From Actinostola sp. cb2023 (lineage: Eukaryota > Cnidaria > Anthozoa > Actiniaria > Actinostolidae): 64,000 nucleotides of DNA. Within the stretch, counting starts at the first letter, position 1. Each line of letters starts with the position of its first letter. A program made the translations under genes and the position numbers. The stretch is from NCBI GenBank assembly GCA_033675265.1, contig JAUJYZ010000245.1, positions 92,001 through 156,000 on the forward strand. Reading direction: 5' to 3'. The notes beneath the pieces were generated by a model, which made no database searches, was not told where the DNA came from, and saw nothing but the letters and a program-made list of their open reading frames with translations. Below, piece by piece: positions 1 through 12,104 of the stretch.

Positions 1-226
1 AAATCTGCACATAGCACGCGCGCTCGTTTTCTATTTCTTCAATATTGCGATACAGTTTTGTGCTGCAGTGTGTGTAAAGTGCCGTAAATAAACTTTGCAG
101 GTGTATAAAAATCAATAAGAACATAAAATGTCAGCAATCTTCAGCTATATACGACAGTCTGCTCTTTAGTGCATAGCTTGAAGCGTGATATTTATTTTTT
201 AAATGTTTTTTTTAAATGTTTGTTAG

Positions 227-484
227 CTTGAAGACAGTCTTAAAAAAATTGGTGACGAGAATCCAGCGGATGCCCAACCAAAAGAGGCCACAGAATTGGC
301 CAGTAAGGCAGCTGAAATCTTGAAGTTAGAATCTGATAGAGAAAAAGTGAGGTTTCCAAGAACCGACAGTGAATTGATTGGATGGCGTCTTCAGTACAAG
401 TCAAAAATATCACAGAATATTTTAAAGTTTGCTGGTAAAAAAGATGTCATCAAACAGTTGGGATGGCCACGAGAAGGTCTTTGA
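227..484 (+). CDS. Terminal exon of an unidentified gene (partial)
   Basis: This is the 3' exon of a gene whose earlier exons lie upstream of the window. An in-frame stop at 224-226 is the end of an intron (acceptor ttgttag), and the open frame then runs 85 codons to TGA at 482-484. The peptide is charged and probably helical, with LEDSLKKIGDEN at the start, a central RFPRTDSELIGWRLQYK segment and a QLGWPREGL end. I do not recognise the family. The IGW core vaguely recalls small ciliary microtubule proteins, but this is only a guess. An AATAAA follows 40 bp after the stop, which supports a real 3' end. Bases 1-226 are intron. Confidence 0.6.
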   Translation, partial: LEDSLKKIGDENPADAQPKEATELASKAAEILKLESDREKVRFPRTDSELIGWRLQYKSKISQNILKFAGKKDVIKQLGWPREGL

Positions 485-524
485 GAAACAAGACAATGTG
501 TAGAGTATCTTATATTTTAAACAT

Positions 525-530
525 AATAAA
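525..530 (+). terminator. Polyadenylation signal AATAAA
   Basis: AATAAA lies 41 bp after the stop codon of the terminal exon and just before the satellite begins. The spacing fits the cleavage signal of the upstream gene. Confidence 0.6.
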
Positions 531-551
531 ATGAGAGTTGCAATTTGACCG

Positions 552-3289
552 TACTGACACCTTACAAACTATTTAGACACCTTGCCAACCATTTACTGAC
601 ACCTTACCAACCACTTACTGACACCCTACCAACCACTTACTGACACCTTACCAACCACTTACTGACACCTTACCAACCACTTACTGACACCTTACCAACC
701 ACTTACTGACACCTTACCAACCACTTACTGACACCTTACCAACCACTTACTGACACCTTACCAACCACTTACTGACACCTTACCAACCACTTACTGACAC
801 CTTGCCAACCACTTACTGACACCTTGCCAACCACTTACTGACACCTTACCAACCACTTACTGACACCTTACCAACCACTTACTGACACCTTACCAACCAC
901 TTACTGACACCTTACCAACCACTTACTGACACCTTACCAACCACTTACTGACACCTTACCAACCACTTACTGACACCTTGCCAACCACTTACTGACACCT
1001 TACCAACCACTTACTGACACCTTACCAACCACTTACTGACACCTTACAAACCACTTGATGACACCTTACCAACCACTTACTGACACCTTACCAACCACTT
1101 ACTGACACCTTGCCAACCACTTACTGACACCTTACAAACCACTTGATGACACCTTACCAACCACTTACTGACACCTTGCTAACCACTTACTGACACCTTA
1201 CAAACCACTTGATGACACCTTACCAACCACTTACTGACACCTTACCAACCACTTACTGACACCTTGCCAACCACTTGCTGACACCTTACCAAACCACTTA
1301 CTGACACCTTACCAACCACTTACTGACACCTTACCAACCACTTACTGACACCTTGCCAACCACTTGCTGACACCTTACCAACCACTTACTGACACCTTAC
1401 CAACCACTTGATGACACCTTACCAACCACTTACTGACACCTTACCAACCACTTACTGACACCTTACCAGCCACTTACTGGCACCTTACCAACCACTTACT
1501 GACACCTTGCCAACCACTTACTGACACCTTACAAACCACTTGATGACACCTTACCAACCACTTACTGACACCTTGCTAACCACTTACTGACACCTTACAA
1601 ACCACTTGATGACACCTTACCAACCACTTACTGACACCTTACCAACCACTTACTGACACCTTGCCAACCACTTGCCGACACCTTACCAACCACTTACTGA
1701 CACCTTACCAACCACTTACTGACACCTTGCCAACCACTTACTGACACCTTACAAACCACTTGATGACACCTTACCAACCACTTACTGACACCTTGCTAAC
1801 CACTTACTGACACCTTACAAACCACTTGATGACACCTTACCAACCACTTACTGACACCTTACCAACCACTTACTGACACCTTGCCAACCACTTGCTGACA
1901 CCTTACCAACCACTTACTGACACCTTACCAACCACTTACTGACACCTTACAAACCACTTACTGACACCTTACCAACCACTTACTGACACCTTACCAACCA
2001 CTTACTGACACCTTGCCAACCACTTGCTGACACCTTACCAACCACTTACTGACACCTTACCAACCACTTACTGACACCTTACCAACCACTTACTGACACC
2101 TTGCCAACCACTTGCTGACACCTTACCAACCACTTACTGACACCTTACCAACCACTTGATGACACCTTACCAACCACTTACTGACACCTTACCAACCACT
2201 TACTGACACCTTACCAGCCACTTACTGGCACCTTACCAACCACTTACTGACACCTTGCCAACCACTTACTGACACCTTACAAACCACTTGATGACACCTT
2301 ACCAACCACTTACTGACACCTTGCTAACCACTTACTGACACCTTACAAACCACTTGATGACACCTTACCAACCACTTACTGACACCTTACCAACCACTTA
2401 CTGACACCTTGCCAACCACTTGCTGACACCTTACCAACCACTTACTGACACCTTACCAACCACTTACTGACACCTTACCAACCACTTACTGACACCTTGC
2501 CAACCACTTGCTGACACCTTACCAACCACTTACTGACACCTTACCAACCACTTGATGACACCTTACCAACCACTTACTGACACCTTACCAACCACTTACT
2601 GACACCTTACCAACCACTTACTGGCACCTTACCAACCACTTACTGACACCTCACCAACCACTTGCTGACACCTTACCAACCACTTGCCGATACCTTGCCA
2701 ACCACTTGCTGACACCTTACCAACCCCTTACTGACACCTTACCAACCACTTACTGACACCTTACCAAGCACTTACTGACACCTTACCAACCACTTACTGA
2801 CACCTTACCAACCACTTACTGACACCTTACCAACCACTTACTGACACCTTGCCAACCACTTGCTGACACCTTACCAACCACTTACTGACACCTTACCAAC
2901 CACTTGATGACACCTTACCAACCACTTACTGACACCTTACCAACCACTTACTGACACCTTACCAACCACTTACTGGCACCTTACCAACCACTTACTGACA
3001 CCTCACCAACCACTTGCTGACACCTTACCAACCACTTGCTGATACCTTGCCAACCACTTGCTGACACCTTACCAACCCCTTACTGACACCTTACCAACCA
3101 CTTACTGACACCTTACCAAGCACTTACTGACACCTTACCAACCACTTACTGACACCTTACAAACCACTTACTGACACCTTACAAACCACTTACTGACACC
3201 TTACAAACCACTTACTGACACCTTACCAACCACTTACTGACACCTTACCAACCACTTACTGACACCTTATCAACCACTTACTGACACCC
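552..3289. repeat. Satellite array of 22-bp units, about 124 copies
   Basis: The unit is ACTGACACCTTACCAACCAC plus TT, 22 bp, repeated head to tail for about 2.7 kb. Variant units (GATGACACC, TTGCTAACC, CTTGCTGACACC, ACTGGCACC) recur in the same order at spacings that are multiples of 22. TTGCTAACC is near 1177, 1573, 1793 and 2322, and TTACCAGCC near 1462 and 2211 (about 34 units apart). This points to growth by duplication of multi-unit blocks. The array starts about 70 bp after the upstream gene's stop codon. It has no coding potential. Confidence 0.95.
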
Positions 3290-3489
3290 ACCTACATGTG
3301 ACATAATAATTATTAAGATAAAGTCACAAAGACAAAATAATATTTGATAACTTAGAAGTTTATATTATACAGTGTTTACTTGATTTACAAAACAACCAGA
3401 ATAGCCTTGTTCCCAGAGCCATTCACAATATTTATATATATAAGATATTTGTATTATTTTATTGATAAATTCATAAAAAAGTCCATTAC

Positions 3490-3816
3490 AATAGACCTTT
3501 TTACCGATACGGCAGCCATCTTGAATTATGAAGAAATTATGGGATGCCCAGGGTGCAAGCTAGTAACCATTTGGCCTTGAAAAACTATGAAAACCTAATT
3601 TAAAGCAATGAATTTGTACAAAATTATACAACAATACACAACACATGTAGATATTAAGTCACACAACACTATGGCTAGAGTGACATAGAAAAATAATATA
3701 TTGGCGCGACTCCACTCTCTACAGTTTTTGGGTCATTTGCACCCTGGACATCCCATAATGTTTTAGCCAAAACAATAGAATCCAAAATGGCCGCCGTATC
3801 GGTAAAAAGGTCTATT
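3490..3816. mobile_element. Inverted-repeat (MITE-like) element
   Basis: The arms at about 3490-3560 and 3739-3816 are imperfect inverted copies. Each begins AATAGACCTTTTTACCGATA at its outer end and contains ATTATGGGATGYCCAGGGTG. The centre has no coding signal. The rest of 3290-4257 holds no recognisable gene. Confidence 0.65.
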
Positions 3817-4257
3817 CCTACAAGCCAAAATACTCTGTGAAATTTCAATATACGGTTGGTTATACACCATAAGCTACCTAATATACCATTACAAATGCCA
3901 AACTGTTGTTCAGTCAATCACACCATCATAACTACATGTATGGCTAATGTTATACAAAGCCTATATTAAATTATTAAAGACAATGTATCCAAGTCCATGA
4001 TGCATTGCGTGCACAAAGGATTTTTGTAGGCCATGAAACTCAAAATTGATTTCAGACCAAAAGAAAATCTAAAATGCACTTTTCCATTGGTTTGAACTAT
4101 CCTCAAACCAAAAAACAGTACTGTGATCTGCTAAACAGTGCATATTACATAGTTTTAGCATGTGCATGTAAACACAAAATTGTAGCATCAGTGCAAGGCA
4201 TCGTGGGCTTGGAGACAGGGCCCCTCAAAACTATATTATATAAAATGCTAGAGGGAA

Positions 4258-5126
4258 TTAGAGAGGAAAATACTTCCTCATAGTTTCAACAACATAAAAC
4301 ATAGCAGCATTTGCTGGAATAGATCTCATTAAACATGGAGTAAAACCTTTGTAAAACCTGGTCCATCCTCCTTCATTGTAGTAAAGTTTCTTTGCACAGT
4401 CTACAACACCCTTGAACTTTCGTTTAGACTTAGCAGCATTATCAGCTTGCATAGTTGATTTAATGACATCGGTTGGATAGGTAAGAAACCAGTAGAAGAA
4501 ACCACCAACGCCACCAGACAGGAGTAGTCCATATGGAGATACATCTTTGACTGTTCCTCCTTCTGGTGTTTGAAGGGTGCGGGAGATTTCATAAAACCCT
4601 GTAGTAATATTATTCAATCATGGGTTTAATGTCAACTATTTCAACCTTGGTTTTCTCAAACTCTCTCTGGCACTTTCTTGGAAAGAAATGTATATCCTTT
4701 GGATTTGAATACCTAGGATTTCAACCTTGCTATTCTGAACCTCTGCTACCTTGAACTACATGCATTCTTCTTGTCGCTTGAGTGTTCAACATACATGTGT
4801 AGTGGGTTCTAAAGCTATCTTCTTTTATTAAATAAATCTGTGTTGTAGCTACATGTAGTTCATTATAAATTAATACTTGGATCATGAACCTGGAATTTAT
4901 TTCTGAAAGAAACCGAGCTTTTGAACTAGTTATAACTTTCAATTCACTCACCAAAGAAACATCCATTAGCAGGTATATTCCTAAGCCAAGTGGCTGACAG
5001 TCCCTGATAGCATCCCCGTATACCATGCTTCTGTGATATGACATACGCAGCATGGAACACATTGCGATATTGCATTGGTTCTCCAGCCTGAGCTCTGATT
5101 ATTTGAACCTGCATTTTGGACTTGAA
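4258..5126 (-). CDS. Mitochondrial carrier (SLC25) family protein, two 3' exons
   Basis: Two minus-strand exons are seen: 5126-4952 and 4598-4258. The junction splits one Gly codon, giving ...NGCFFG-FYEIS..., and ends at a TAA. The first encodes FKSKMQVQ and the rest of carrier repeat 2, including YQGLSATWLRNIPAN. The second holds all of repeat 3 with the signature YPTDVIKSTMQAD (P-x-D-x-x-K) and YKGFTPCLMRSIPANAAMF. The family moves metabolites across the inner mitochondrial membrane. The RxxPANA pattern fits the carnitine/ornithine/basic amino acid subgroup (SLC25A15, A20, A29 or A45 type), but I cannot choose one. About half of the usual 300 residues is visible. No exon for repeat 1 or the start of repeat 2 was found up to 9.1 kb, so they lie in a long intron I could not read or are lost. 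Confidence 0.8.
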
Positions 5127-5219
5127 CTGTATAAAATAAAGTAAAGATAAAAATCATGATTATCAATGCAGTCTCTCTGAGCCATACATCCTCAGGACAA
5201 ACTTTTGCTGTCTGGCTTA

Positions 5220-5510
5220 AGTGAGGTGTCCATCTTAGAGAGTGAATTTATAGTAAAACAGTGCAGCAGGGACCAGATAAAAATATCCAGCTTAGAATGG
5301 TGTCTGGCTTAGATGGGTGTCTGGCTTAGTAAGGTGTCTGGCTAAAATGAAGATGGGTGTCTGGCTTAGAATGGTGTCTGGCTTAGATGGGTGTCTGGCT
5401 TAGTAAGGTGTCTGGCTAAAATGAAGATGGGTGTCTGGCTTAGAAAGGTGTCTGGTTTAGATGGGTGTCTGGCTTAGAAGGGTGTCTGGTTTAGATGGGT
5501 GTCTGCCTAG
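5220..5510. repeat. Minisatellite, about 17-bp unit (gtgtctggcttagatgg)
   Basis: Repeats of GTGTCTGGCTTAGATGG with variants (TTAGTAAG, TTAGAATG) are arranged in a higher-order block that occurs twice and includes GGCTAAAATGAAGATGG. No open frame of interest. Confidence 0.85.
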
Positions 5511-6574
5511 AGAGAATCGACTGTAGTACCAAATTGACATAAGCAATTTAACTCTTTTGATCATGGAATTATTCACATTCATTTTATTACTAAGTTGCAT
5601 CACAGAAAAATTTCCAGAAAAAAAATAATATATAAATAGCTACAATCGTTTGCAAAATAGCTTGACACACTTTGAGAAATTCGGACACTTTTTTAGCGCC
5701 AATTTTGGTTTTCGTCCCCCTTTCCCCCTTTCAATGTTGATGAGCGATGTCGATCTACTGCGTCGTGTTCACCATTCAACATTGTAGTGGGGGGAGGGGG
5801 GTTGGGATTTCTATGAGAAATATTTCAGGCGCAGCGTCACATTTCTGAAATATAGGTTTCAAAAAACTATTTGTGTCAACTATTTTGCAAACTACTGTAG
5901 ATGTTTCAATTTTGCAACTCATTGCAGGGGTGTTGCTAAGTTTTGAACAATAATATTGTTTAAAAAGTGCCCATGCAGGCAGGATATACCCTATCCTAGA
6001 CCTAAAAACGGAAATTTTCCATACCCTATCCCAGACCTAAGCTTGAAAATCAATACCCTATCATACACTAAAATTGAAAGTTTGTGACCAATTTGAAGCT
6101 AAGAATATTTATTTTGCTGCTACAATCATTTATAAACATTACAGATCTTCAAATGCTCGTAAAAATGCACAGGCAACCCAAGCTCTTATTTCGCTGTAAA
6201 AAAAATTTTTTTAATACCCTATACCAGTGAGAAATTGGCAAAATATATCTTCAGAATCCCAGACCTGATTTGGTGATTTGAGCGTTTTTTCCCATCCTGG
6301 GCTCCAAAAAACGCGCAAATCGGGTAGTGACTAAATATGACTTCTGAAGGGGTATTCCCCCCTACAAATTCTCACTCCCCCCCCCCCCTCCCTACTCAAA
6401 AAGCATGTTAGCTTGGTTTGGCTTGTGGTAAAGATTCAAAACATTAGACCCCCCGCAAATGGATATTCAGGTTCCCAGACCTGAGAGTCAGGAAATATGT
6501 ACGCTTTTTGATAAAATCTATTTGTGTTAAACAAAATGTATCCCCCCCCCCCCCCCCCTAATCCTCCCCCCCTA
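5511..6574. other. Intergenic, no gene seen
   Basis: AT-rich sequence with long C runs near 6371 and 6543 and repeated phrases such as 'taccctatcc(c/t)agacct' (about 5985-6050), typical of decayed repeats. I see no exon, RNA gene or clear terminal repeats. Confidence 0.5.
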
Positions 6575-7985
6575 CCCCGGGTTGCATGCATAATAATGAC
6601 ACTTGTCATTTCACGTGATCAATGACGTCACAATAAAGCTACCACACCAGTCAAAATGACCAAAATGAAGTACGCTGCTCATAGTTAGCTAGAAGCTCAC
6701 CAGCAAAAAATGTTGATATCTGGAAATTGCTTGCAATAGGATGCGTATGATTAAATCCCACGATCCCATGGGCAAATATGGACAGATTCGTACCTGTTTA
6801 ATGAGTGGTTAAGAGCTAGCTATTATGAACATCTGACTAACAAGTGACCTGAAAAAGATATATCGCCTGAAAAACCAATAAAAATATGGCTCAATCAAAT
6901 GAGACTGATTAAGTTAGGGTCACAAGTGTCATACATATGATACAAATACATTAAATGTGATAAATATTATACGCCATTGAAACTCGTCAGCGCGCATTTC
7001 CAGAAAACCATTTTTGGTGATAATCTACAAAATCTGATCACATGACATCCCAAAATACACCAACGAATTCCCATTTTCCTTTTTGAACTCTACTGATGGA
7101 CCTTGTAACAGGATTAACGGGAAAAACGGACCTTTAGCGTATCAAAAGGGTTTCAGTGAGAAAAGCTAAAAAATGTTCCTGAAACTAATTTTGGCCAAAT
7201 GCCAAGCCTTAACATGAGATCGAAGACGTACCCCGGGTTGCATGCAGCCCCTAATAATGACACTTGTCATTTACCAAGTCAATTGGTGACCCCTCCACCA
7301 AGGCGGCTACCACACCAGTCAGAGAGCCTGACATGAAGTACTTGGGGACTGTCAGACGTTGAGAGTGATCCTCACCAGGAAAAAAATGTTGTTATCTGTT
7401 GAAAGGCATCAATGAATTATGCATTGGATTCAAATCCCTAGGGAGGATCCCATGGGCAAATATGGACAGAATTCGTACCTGGTAATAGGATGAGAAGAGA
7501 GTAGCTCTAAAGAACATCTGACCAACAAGAGGGGAACCTGAAAAATATATTTTGATGAAAAAAACTGTGCTATTATTGGCTCATATCAAACATACATGTA
7601 AGTTAGGGTCACAAGTGTCATATAATTTATGCCACGTTCTCCAAAATTTAAGCTCTAGATATGCGAGTTACTTGCGAGTTATGCGCGTATATAAGCTTAA
7701 ACTATTATGCCTTATGAACATATAATGAACATAACTCTACACTAACCGACGCCCAATTGTTGTAGAGGCCTCCAACGCCTTCCCATTTTAGAGTTTTGAT
7801 TTTAAAAACAATCCGACAAACCCTTGTAGACAGGACGGTCTAAACGGGTTGTGTTTGTAAACGGACCTTTAGCGTATCAAAAGGATGGCCAATTAAACAG
7901 ACGGCTACGCCACCTACTGTTCCTGAAACTGTATTTTTGAATGTACGATACGCAAAGCTTTCATTTGAGATCGAAGACGATGTTT
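6575..7985. repeat. Diverged direct duplication of about 0.65 kb
   Basis: Two diverged direct copies are recognisable. Both start TACCCCGGGTTGCATGCA (about 6574 and 7230) followed by AATAATGACACTTGTCATTT. Both contain CCCATGGGCAAATATGGACA (about 6766 and 7450), TTAGGGTCACAAGTGTCATA (about 6914 and 7602) and GGACCTTTAGCGTATCAAAA (about 7129 and 7864). Both are non-coding. A repeat element that duplicated or inserted twice would explain them. Confidence 0.7.
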
Positions 7986-8358
7986 CTTCATGCACAACTT
8001 CCACGTCCCCAGACGCCATCTTATAGTTGTAACAAATCAGACACAGCTAATGACCTCATCCTACCCCCAAGGGTAGTTTCAGTAGTTTTTTCATCAATTT
8101 TTATGCACAGGGTTCCCCCAAAAACATCATCAATTTCTATGCACAGGGAACCCAACATAATACGTATTGCGCACGCGCGCGCTCTACCACAGGAAGCCCA
8201 TAAAAAAAAGACGCAAATATCATTTCATTTCATTATTTAGTATCTCCTCAAAAGGAATGTTTTGGGCTGCCAATGCCCTGCCCGCGCTATGCCGAACGAA
8301 TGTGAAATAAGCTATACTTCATCACAATTGGATAGTTTTATTTCAGATATTATTATTA

Positions 8359-8395
<37 letters not shown>

Positions 8396-9169
8396 GCAGT
8401 TTATTATTAGAAATTATTATTACCCTATGTATTATTATTATTATTATTATTATTTACCGGAATTATTATTATTATTATTATTATCTCGGCCATATCCGCC
8501 ATTATTAGTCCCGTAAAATCCAGGATCGCCCGCTCCTGCCCAGTCTCAATACCCTAGTCTCCCTCGTTGGGGTGAGATCGATGTGAGGGAGGGGATATCC
8601 GGCCCCTAAGCCATAACTTTTAACTGATTCGCGTCTTCTATCGGGCATGCAAAGTGGCTATTCTGTCTATCGGCCCCTTGTCCAGAACTGGGCCCACTTT
8701 TATCCACGCACGCGCGCGCGCGCTTCCCGTTATATATATTACGCGCGCGCTTCTCGTTGTCTTTATTTCTTTCGCGCCCAGTATTATAGTTATTGAGAAA
8801 GGTGGGGCCAGTTCTGGACTAATCGGCCCCGGGCTATCGGCTCATGCTATTAAATTCGTCATTCCGAAGCTAATAAAAAAAAAACATGATTCAATGCGAT
8901 TCTGCAATTTCAGAATCGAATCGCTAATAGCTCGGTCACAAATCCTTAGGGAATTAATTATACCCAAATGATCCAAACGTTCTGAAAAAATCGCGGGCTA
9001 ACGTAAGCGCGCGTGCGTGATCATCGTGATTTTTCCGTGATGTTGTTCGTGATGTTTTCACTCCAAGCAACAAATCAGCCAATCAAAACCCGAGATGTTT
9101 TTAACTTCGACCAATAGAAATCCACGAGCAAAACTCGTCATTCACACGGCGGGAACAGCAAAGTGAAAC
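7986..9169. repeat. Intergenic with TTA microsatellite and low-complexity DNA
   Basis: 8349-8490 is mostly (ATT)n interrupted by a few unique bases. 8700-8860 holds two inverted copies of a CCAGAACTGGGCC-type sequence (ccagaactgggcccact near 8681, ggggccagttctggac near 8804) around GC-alternating runs, which looks like a small hairpin element. The last 100 bp before 9170 would be the promoter of the RING gene; no TATA box is evident. Confidence 0.55.
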
Positions 9170-9951
9170 ATGGCGGATTCAAGCCAAATGTTCATGAGTT
9201 CTTCTTCCTTTGAACAGCGATTTAACTGCCTTATTTGCTGGTCTCCAAGACTTCGTATGGTGTACGGTTTTTGTCAACATCGTATATGTGAAAATTGTCT
9301 TTATGACTCGAGAGGCATTCGAAGAAATGGTCTCGAAAAATGTCCAACTTGTCAAATGGCGTCTGCTTTCCCCTTGTTCAAGCCTTGTATTCCTGAAGAT
9401 AACATTGCTATGCAAGGACAGTTAGGTGTTGTAAAGTGTTCTAACCCTGGTTGTGAATTAGAAATGTGGTATTGGGAACATGAAAATCATTTGAGGTACG
9501 CCAGTCACTCTATAAAGTGATAATTGAATTAAGATTTTTGTTGAAATATTTAAGCTTAAACTTAAATTCGACCATAAATTCTTCTGTATAAATTCTTCTT
9601 AATACGACATATAGCTCTTACTCTTAGCCTTTATACAATACTTCCAGTTACTACTAGTACTACTATGAGCTCCTCCTATTACTATATTGTTCGTATCTTA
9701 TTGTTGTATTATTGCTCTTATCGAGTTCCTGTATTTCATTTTCTTGTATTAGCGAGTGCTACTTCTCAAAAATGAACTCTGACTCCGAACAAAAGTGCAA
9801 GAAGATGAAGACCTCCCCTGCGAAATCAAGATCACACTGCGGTTATAATTTGAGAGAATCGAGCAGACAACACTATCCAGGAAAATACAGCAGGCATGGA
9901 GCTTGTGTGGCAACTACTAGAGCATCCAAGAGGAAAATGAACTCTACGTAA
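9170..9951 (+). CDS. RING finger plus TRAF-type zinc finger protein (probable E3 ubiquitin ligase)
   Basis: Two exons, 9170-9495 and 9753-9951, joined through donor AG|gtacgc and acceptor ttgtattag|C, give a complete 174-residue protein. Residues 20-61 form a C3HC4 RING (C20, C23, C35, H37, C40, C43, C58, C61). RING proteins of this kind recruit E2 enzymes for ubiquitin transfer. Residues 90-111 (CSNPGC...ENHLSEC) match the Cys-Cys-His-Cys spacing of a TRAF/SIAH-type zinc finger, and the last Cys is supplied by exon 2, which confirms the splice. The C-terminal 60 residues are Lys/Arg/Ser-rich (CKKMKTSPAKSR, TRASKRK) and could be a nuclear signal. The start is the first ATG, in a CG-rich context. 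At 174 residues it is short for this class, and I cannot name an orthologue. Confidence 0.85.
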
Positions 9952-11158
9952 ATAAGGTTGAATAATAGTTTCTTTATGTACACTGTATGTGTTGGAGAAG
10001 ATTTTGTAAGTCTGGACTTTACAGACATAAATTACATATATGGTGCAATATTACAAGCCATATTGACGACTCTTATCATATTCATATGTGGGCTTAATAG
10101 CCTCACTTCTGAAATTAGCAGAAGTTAGTATAACAAAACAAGCAACTCCTGAATTCAATGAATATTACTTAAGAGTCATCAATTAATTGGCGGGGATATG
10201 ATTGCAGCATATCTTCTCTGCAATAATAATTCATAGTGCGGACGCATGGTGCAACATTGCGCGCAATATAAGCAATATTGAAGTGCAATGTGATCCTACT
10301 TCTGCAATATGCATGCACAAGATAGACGGCATGTATTGAAATTATGCCATATTAAAATATATGTAATATTGAACTCTGTATCTTCACCCGAAGTTGAAAT
10401 TTGTTGTCATATTTATTATTATGCAGTACCATTGGACATGCAAGTTTTTCACTATCACAGAAAATCTATTACCAGTGCATTCAAAACTAAATTGTTAAAT
10501 ATTTGATAATCAAATTATAATGCACTTTCAAAAATAATTATGATTCCAACATGGAATACTGCAATGCTCAAAAGTATGGCCAACTTTAATAATGTCTTCA
10601 TATTTATTTTGATTTCCATTATCTATTGTTTAATTTTTCTATGAGTATGCTGTTTGTTATTACTCGGTGGGCTGCCTGTGCACCAGGTTGAAAAATGGTC
10701 TTTATTTTTCTTATGGACACAATTAATCTCCAACTGGGTGGTGCATGCACTCTGTCCCTCCCACTGAGGAAACCAAAGGCTCGTTGCTCATTGCTGAAGC
10801 CCACTGAGTGAGTGCTTATAAAGTGTCTTGTTACTAATAAGTTACTAATATTTTACTAAAAAAAAAAAAAAAAAAAAATTTTCACTGACGATGACACAGT
10901 GTGTTTTTCTCCACATATTTCTATTTTGATGAGAATATGTAAAATGTATCAAAAATGTTGAGGGTTGATACTTTGAAGATGGTCTCACTTTTGAGCATTG
11001 CAGTGAGAAACTATTTCTAAGCTTCAAAAGAAGATAAATTCTCTGAAATTCATGTACAACAATAATTTGTATATTTCTATAATATTCACTCTGTATTGTA
11101 TGGATGTGTCATTTCAATTTATTTGAAATTGTCAGTACATTTACAAAACAATTTACTA
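9952..11158. other. Intergenic, no gene seen
   Basis: AT-rich sequence with an A tract at 10858-10878. A short stretch at about 10240-10310 (CATTGCGCGCAAT then GAAGTGCAATGTGATCC) resembles 29520-29575 in inverted form and is probably a dispersed repeat. No exon was recognised. Confidence 0.5.
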
Positions 11159-11299
11159 GAGTGCAAACCATATGTCCGTGAAATAGTACTATTACTAAAT
11201 AGTACTAAATAGTGTTATCTCCATTGTTTTCTATTGTTTCATCAGTGCTATTTAGTACTAATTAGTTAGTACTGTTTCACGGACATATGGTTTGCACTC
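11159..11299. mobile_element. 141-bp MITE, TA target site
   Basis: Near-perfect terminal inverted repeats of about 30 bp start GAGTGCAAACCATATGTCCG and end with its complement. The element is flanked by TA on both sides (11157-11158 and 11300-11301), as for Tc1/mariner-type insertions. It has no coding capacity. Confidence 0.85.
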
Positions 11300-11512
11300 T
11301 AAGACAATAATTTATTGTACATGTATATTACTTTATGAATAAAGTACCGAAGTAGAATTCACAATGACAATGTATTTATGGAAATATCAACTAAAACATT
11401 TGTGAAGAACGCACTTCAAGCAAATTAGACTTACACAAGACTGAAACAAATAAATATTCCAAGATAAAGTCATACTGAATCATGAGATATTTAATTCAAC
11501 ATTCTACACATA

Positions 11513-11776
11513 CAGTCATTCTCAAAAAGGTTGTCCAGATGAAAAGACTACAATACTACAATAAAGTCATGTGATTCATTATGTATTCAATTTCTGCGCA
11601 CGGAACTGCATGAAGTTGATACCAGCGTCATTACATTCAGTTCTCACAATGCCGTGTACTTTTGCATCTCAAATTGAAATTCCACGCGAGGAAATTGAAA
11701 ACATAATGAATCACATGACTTTATTGTAGTATTGTCAGTAGTCTTTTCATCTGGACAACCTTTTTGAGAATGATTG
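11513..11776. mobile_element. MITE, CAGTCATTCTC family, copy 1
   Basis: Long inverted arms start CAGTCATTCTCAAAAAGGTT and include GTTGTCCAGATGAAAAGACT. TA flanks both ends. A second copy of the same element lies at 52,382-52,638 with its unpaired centre in the opposite orientation. Confidence 0.85.
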
Positions 11777-11820
11777 TATATATTCACACTCCTTTGCAGT
11801 CTGTTTTAGTTTCATCACAC

Positions 11821-11911
11821 CTGAGAAAACAGCCGTCCTTTCGCTCACTCCCGTGGTCACTCTTTTGCGGAGTGACCACGGAAGTGAGCGAAAGGACGGC
11901 TGTTTTCTCAG
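11821..11911. mobile_element. 91-bp near-perfect hairpin element
   Basis: The arms CTGAGAAAACAGCCGTCCTT... and complement pair over about 40 bp with one or two mismatches around a 7-nt loop (ttttgcg). CATCACAC occurs directly on the left (11813-11820) and 4 bp past the right end (11916-11923), a possible 8-bp target duplication. A structured RNA is possible, but a foldback insertion is the simpler reading. Confidence 0.7.
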
Positions 11912-12104
11912 GCTACATCACACAATGACATCACATTGCTCGATGAAACTAAAATGCAAAGGAAAATAAATGTGACTGAGTCGTTACTTTTCACATATTC
12001 CTGATGATGGGTCAATGACCCAAAAGCTTGGTTGACCATGCATGGAATAACGTGAGTAAGAAATGACTCCAGTCTACTGTTACATGGAAAATGCATTTGT
12101 ATTA

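Noticed and set aside
552..3289. CRISPR-like regular repeats
   Set aside because: The 22-bp units are contiguous with no unique spacers, and the genome is eukaryotic. It is a satellite.
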